Shown here: piece by piece, positions 5,769-8,335 of the stretch
Layout of the letters: every line of letters begins with the position of its first letter
Numbering within the stretch: position 1 is the stretch's first letter
Assembly (NCBI GenBank): GCA_025361995.1
Contig: JANYIP010000248.1
Coordinates: 1 to 8,335, forward strand
Direction: 5' to 3'
DNA length: 8,335 bases
Source of the DNA: Streptomycetales bacterium
GTDB lineage: Bacteria > Actinomycetota > Actinomycetes > Prado026
Notes under the pieces: generated by a model
Databases searched by the model: none
Told to the model about the DNA's origin: nothing
Seen by the model: the letters and a program-made list of their open reading frames with translations, nothing else
Made by a program: the position numbers and the translations under genes

Positions 5769-6196
5769 GGCTCCGATGAGTAGACGACGGCAGTTGCACC
5801 GTCGATGCGGGCGACCTCGACCGAGGTCCCCGGTTCCAGCACCTCGCTGGGGTCGTACGAGCGGGCGGACCAGATCTCGCCGCCCAGCTTCACCCGGCCG
5901 TCGCGAGCGTCCACGCGCTCAAGGACGAGGCCGGCCGACCCGATCAGCGCAGCCGTCCCGGTTCGTACGGCGTGCGGCAGGGTGAGGTGGCGCAGCGCGA
6001 CCGGACGGACGACGACGAGGGCTCCCCCGGCCACGCCGACACCGACCAGCGCCTGCACGACGAGGTTGCCGGTTGCCACGGACGCCAGGGCCGCAGCCAC
6101 GGCGCCCGCTGCCAGCATCACGAAGATCAGGTCGACCGTGAGCATCTCGACGACAGCGAGGACGACGCCCACCACGATCCACCAGTACCAGGCCAC
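5765..6196 (-). CDS. NfeD-like membrane protein
   Basis: This 143-residue protein is the short NfeD form that is the usual genetic and physical partner of SPFH proteins. Residues 1-64 are strongly hydrophobic, with about three membrane segments (WWIVVGVVLAVVEMLT, IFVMLAAGAVAAALASV, VVQALVGVGVAGGALVVV). Residues 80-143 are the soluble OB-fold domain: GTAALIGSAGLVLERVDARDGRVKLGGEIWSARSYD, then LEPGTSVEVARIDGATAVVYSSE, matching the NfeD C-terminal pattern. It lacks the N-terminal ClpP-like protease domain of long NfeD proteins. The GTG start has no ribosome binding site but has a -10-like box 6 nt upstream. It overlaps the SPFH gene by 4 bp and follows the ABC ATPase gene by 44 nt. Confidence 0.92.
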   Translation of the reverse strand: MAWYWWIVVGVVLAVVEMLTVDLIFVMLAAGAVAAALASVATGNLVVQALVGVGVAGGALVVVRPVALRHLTLPHAVRTGTAALIGSAGLVLERVDARDGRVKLGGEIWSARSYDPSEVLEPGTSVEVARIDGATAVVYSSEP

Positions 6197-6208
6197 GTCT
6201 CGATAGTA
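6197..6208 (-). promoter_or_regulatory. Candidate leaderless promoter of the NfeD-SPFH pair
   Basis: TACTAT (6203-6208, minus strand) fits TANNNT, 4 of 6 matches to TATAAT, and ends 6 nt before GTG 6196. A transcript starting there would be leaderless and would separate NfeD-SPFH from the ABC gene upstream. No good -35 element is seen. Confidence 0.45.
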
Positions 6209-6240
6209 GGTCGGTACGGGCCAGACGGATACGCGAGCGG

Positions 6241-7029
<789 letters not shown>

Positions 7030-7042
7030 GTCGATGAACCTA
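7030..7042 (-). promoter_or_regulatory. Candidate leaderless -10 box of the ABC ATPase gene
   Basis: TAGGTT (7037-7042, minus strand) fits TANNNT and ends 7 nt before GTG 7029. With a 17-bp spacer the -35 position reads GTGAAC, 3 of 6 matches to TTGACA. It faces the divergent promoter at 7088. Confidence 0.4.
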
Positions 7043-7087
7043 CGGCACTGGCCGGACCCGTTCACAGTCGCGGGACCTCGTGGCTCC

Positions 7088-7099
7088 TACAGTTGGTCC
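7088..7099 (+). promoter_or_regulatory. Candidate leaderless -10 box of the 260-residue gene
   Basis: TACAGT (7088-7093) fits TANNNT and ends 6 nt before GTG 7100. There is no ribosome binding site before the GTG. The -35 positions of this and the divergent promoter would overlap around 7060-7070. Confidence 0.4.
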
Positions 7100-7882
7100 G
7101 TGCCAGCCACTGCTCGCTCCGCGCGGTTCGTCGCGTGGTCGAACGCTGTCCTGGCTGGGCACGTCAGCCCCGACCTGGCGGCGGCGCGGATCACGGGCGG
7201 CGATCCGGTGCACCGGGTGGACGGTCTGCCAGAAGGCGACAGCCAGACCCTGCCGGTGGTGCTCGCGCGACTGTCGGCGCACGCGACCCCCGCGGTACGT
7301 CTGGTGCTGCCGGTGCCTGGCGACCCGGTCGGGCTCCCCGGGCCGTCGCTGCTGACCACCGCGGCCCTCGCCGCCGGCGAGGCCGCGCTGCTTCCGACCG
7401 GTGTCGAGGGCGCCTTCGGGCTGGTTCCCGTCGAGGGCACGGACCACGTGGCCTGGACCGCGTACCCGGTGGACGACTCGCCGGTGATCGTCCTGACTCC
7501 CCTGCCTTCACTGGCCGAGGCAGATCAACGGCTAGCGATCGCGCTGCGCGAGGCCACCGAGCTGCTCGCCAGCCTCGACCTCGCGCGGTGGGACCCGGAC
7601 AGCGCGGACGCGGTGGAGGCGCTGCGCCGGGGCCGGCTGGACGGGGACGGGTTGGCTCCGGGCTACCCCAACCGAGCCCACGAGGTCCTCGCCAGAGCGC
7701 GCCGGCTGCGCGCAGTCATCGAGTTCGCGGGTCGTGGCGACGGCGCGGCGGTCACCGCGGGTGAGGCGGCGGCCCGCCGAGCAGCCCTGGTGCCGCTGGA
7801 CCGTTCCGCAAGGTACGCCGAGATGGCCGCGTACAACGCGGTCCTCGAACCCGGGAACCTGACGCCCCCGCAGCCTCGGTAA
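7100..7882 (+). CDS. Actinobacterial protein of unknown function (260 aa)
   Basis: I cannot assign a function. The N-terminal half (1-135) is an alpha/beta region. RITGGDPVHRVDGLP (30-44) and RLVLPVPGDPVGLPGP (67-82) look like conserved loops rich in Gly/Asp/Pro, and AGEAALLP then FGLVPVEGTDHVAWTAYPV follow as strands. The C-terminal half (138-250) is helical, Ala/Arg/Leu-rich and probably packs as a bundle (LAEADQRLAIALREATELLASL, RAHEVLARARRLRAVIEFAGRG, AEMAAYNAVLEPGN). There is no signal peptide, membrane helix, Cys or recognisable catalytic triad, so it should be cytoplasmic. I recall similar unnamed proteins near serB in other actinobacteria, but could not check. GTG 7100 is chosen from the -10-like box 6 nt upstream and because the reading frame upstream belongs to the divergent gene. 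It ends 12 nt before serB, which suggests co-transcription. Confidence 0.75.
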   Translation: MPATARSARFVAWSNAVLAGHVSPDLAAARITGGDPVHRVDGLPEGDSQTLPVVLARLSAHATPAVRLVLPVPGDPVGLPGPSLLTTAALAAGEAALLPTGVEGAFGLVPVEGTDHVAWTAYPVDDSPVIVLTPLPSLAEADQRLAIALREATELLASLDLARWDPDSADAVEALRRGRLDGDGLAPGYPNRAHEVLARARRLRAVIEFAGRGDGAAVTAGEAAARRAALVPLDRSARYAEMAAYNAVLEPGNLTPPQPR

Positions 7883-7894
7883 CCTGGGCACCCC

Positions 7895-8335
7895 ATGAAC
7901 CCGCCGGCCGCGACGTTGCTCATCACCTTGACCGGGCCGGACCGCCCTGGCGTGACCTCGACCCTGTTCGAAGCCCTGGCGCAGTTCGACGTCGTCGTGC
8001 TCGACATGGAGCAGGTGGTGGTCCGCGGCACGCTGGTACTAGGGGTGCTGCTCGGCGGCAGCCAGACCGTGGAGGCCGAGCCCGCAGCGGTGGCCGCAGC
8101 CGACGCGCTCGGGATGACTGTCACGACCAGCCCCGGCGAGGACGAGGTGGACCCGCGCCGCCTCGGCCGGGTGCACGTCACGCTGCTCGGTCACCCGCTG
8201 CTCCCCGCAGCGGTCGCCGGGATCGCCGGGCGGATCGCGTCGGTCGGCGCCAACATCGACCGGATCGTCCGGCTGAGCCCGTACCCGGTGACCAGCATCG
8301 AGCTCGAGGTCAGCGGCGCGGACCCGGCGCTGCTG
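7895..8335 (+). CDS. serB: Phosphoserine phosphatase SerB with N-terminal ACT region (5' part)
   Basis: The first 147 residues are present; the HAD phosphatase domain lies beyond the right edge. Residues 6-80 form a first ACT domain (TLLITLTGPDRPGVTSTLFEALAQFDVVVLDMEQVVVRGTLVLGVLL), and residues 92-147 begin a second (RLGRVHVTLLGHPLLPAAVAGIAGRIASVGANIDRIVRLS...TSIELEVSG). Tandem ACT domains before the phosphatase are characteristic of actinobacterial SerB such as M. tuberculosis SerB2 (Rv3042c), where they bind serine and control activity. The enzyme makes L-serine from phosphoserine. GPDRPGV is the typical ligand-loop motif. An ACT-only regulator cannot be excluded without the missing part, but the second ACT sequence and the neighbouring ABC gene favour SerB. 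ATG 7895 has no clear ribosome binding site; TAACCT overlaps the preceding stop codon 9 nt upstream. Confidence 0.82.
   Translation, partial: MNPPAATLLITLTGPDRPGVTSTLFEALAQFDVVVLDMEQVVVRGTLVLGVLLGGSQTVEAEPAAVAAADALGMTVTTSPGEDEVDPRRLGRVHVTLLGHPLLPAAVAGIAGRIASVGANIDRIVRLSPYPVTSIELEVSGADPALL

Noticed and set aside
4734..5783. Open frame on the plus strand opposite the SPFH gene
   Set aside because: Shadow of the SPFH gene; Asp/Val/Gly/Leu-rich repeat-like composition comes from reading the reverse strand of GC-rich codons.

Overview
The window is high-GC DNA (roughly 70 % by eye) with strong G/C preference at codon third positions, several GTG starts, and protein families typical of Actinomycetota: a SerB with an N-terminal ACT region, an NfeD/SPFH pair, a proline-rich single-pass surface protein, and a small lysine-rich protein of the MADKSPR type. 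I cannot place it below phylum. I see no tRNA, rRNA, CRISPR array, insertion sequence, phage gene or attachment site. It reads as an ordinary chromosomal region.

Layout. 1-267 (-): N-terminus of a GMC-family, choline dehydrogenase-like flavoprotein cut by the window edge. 347-703 (-): small ABM-fold monooxygenase-like protein. 773-1063 (+): 96-residue glycine-rich membrane protein. 1074-3557 (-): a run of four genes, transcribed in the order proline-rich membrane-anchored protein, TrmH/SpoU rRNA methyltransferase, 44-residue basic protein, RDD membrane protein. 3558-3765: the largest gap, with two small hairpins and a coding-like stretch. 3766-4860 (+): secreted coiled-coil/lytic transglycosylase. 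4857-7029 (-): ABC ATPase, NfeD-like protein and SPFH/band 7 protein, the last two overlapping by 4 bp. 7100-7882 (+): conserved-looking 260-residue protein of unknown function. 7895-8335 (+): 5' part of serB, cut by the window edge.

How the genes fit together. NfeD plus SPFH is a known partner pair that forms membrane scaffold complexes. The convergent neighbour is a secreted peptidoglycan hydrolase, so 3766-6196 is a cell-envelope block. An ABC ATPase close to SerB recalls the Rv3041c/Rv3042c neighbourhood of Mycobacterium tuberculosis. The remaining genes look like separate housekeeping functions.

I did not find a new multi-gene system. The most interesting signals are regulatory. Four genes (starts at 1658, 6196, 7029 and 7100) have no clear ribosome binding site but carry a TANNNT -10-like box ending 6-7 nt before a GTG start, the arrangement expected of leaderless transcripts. 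In one of them the -10 box lies in the loop of a 36-bp inverted repeat that also covers the start codon. The uncharacterised proteins at 773, 1699 and 7100 are the best candidates for new biology.
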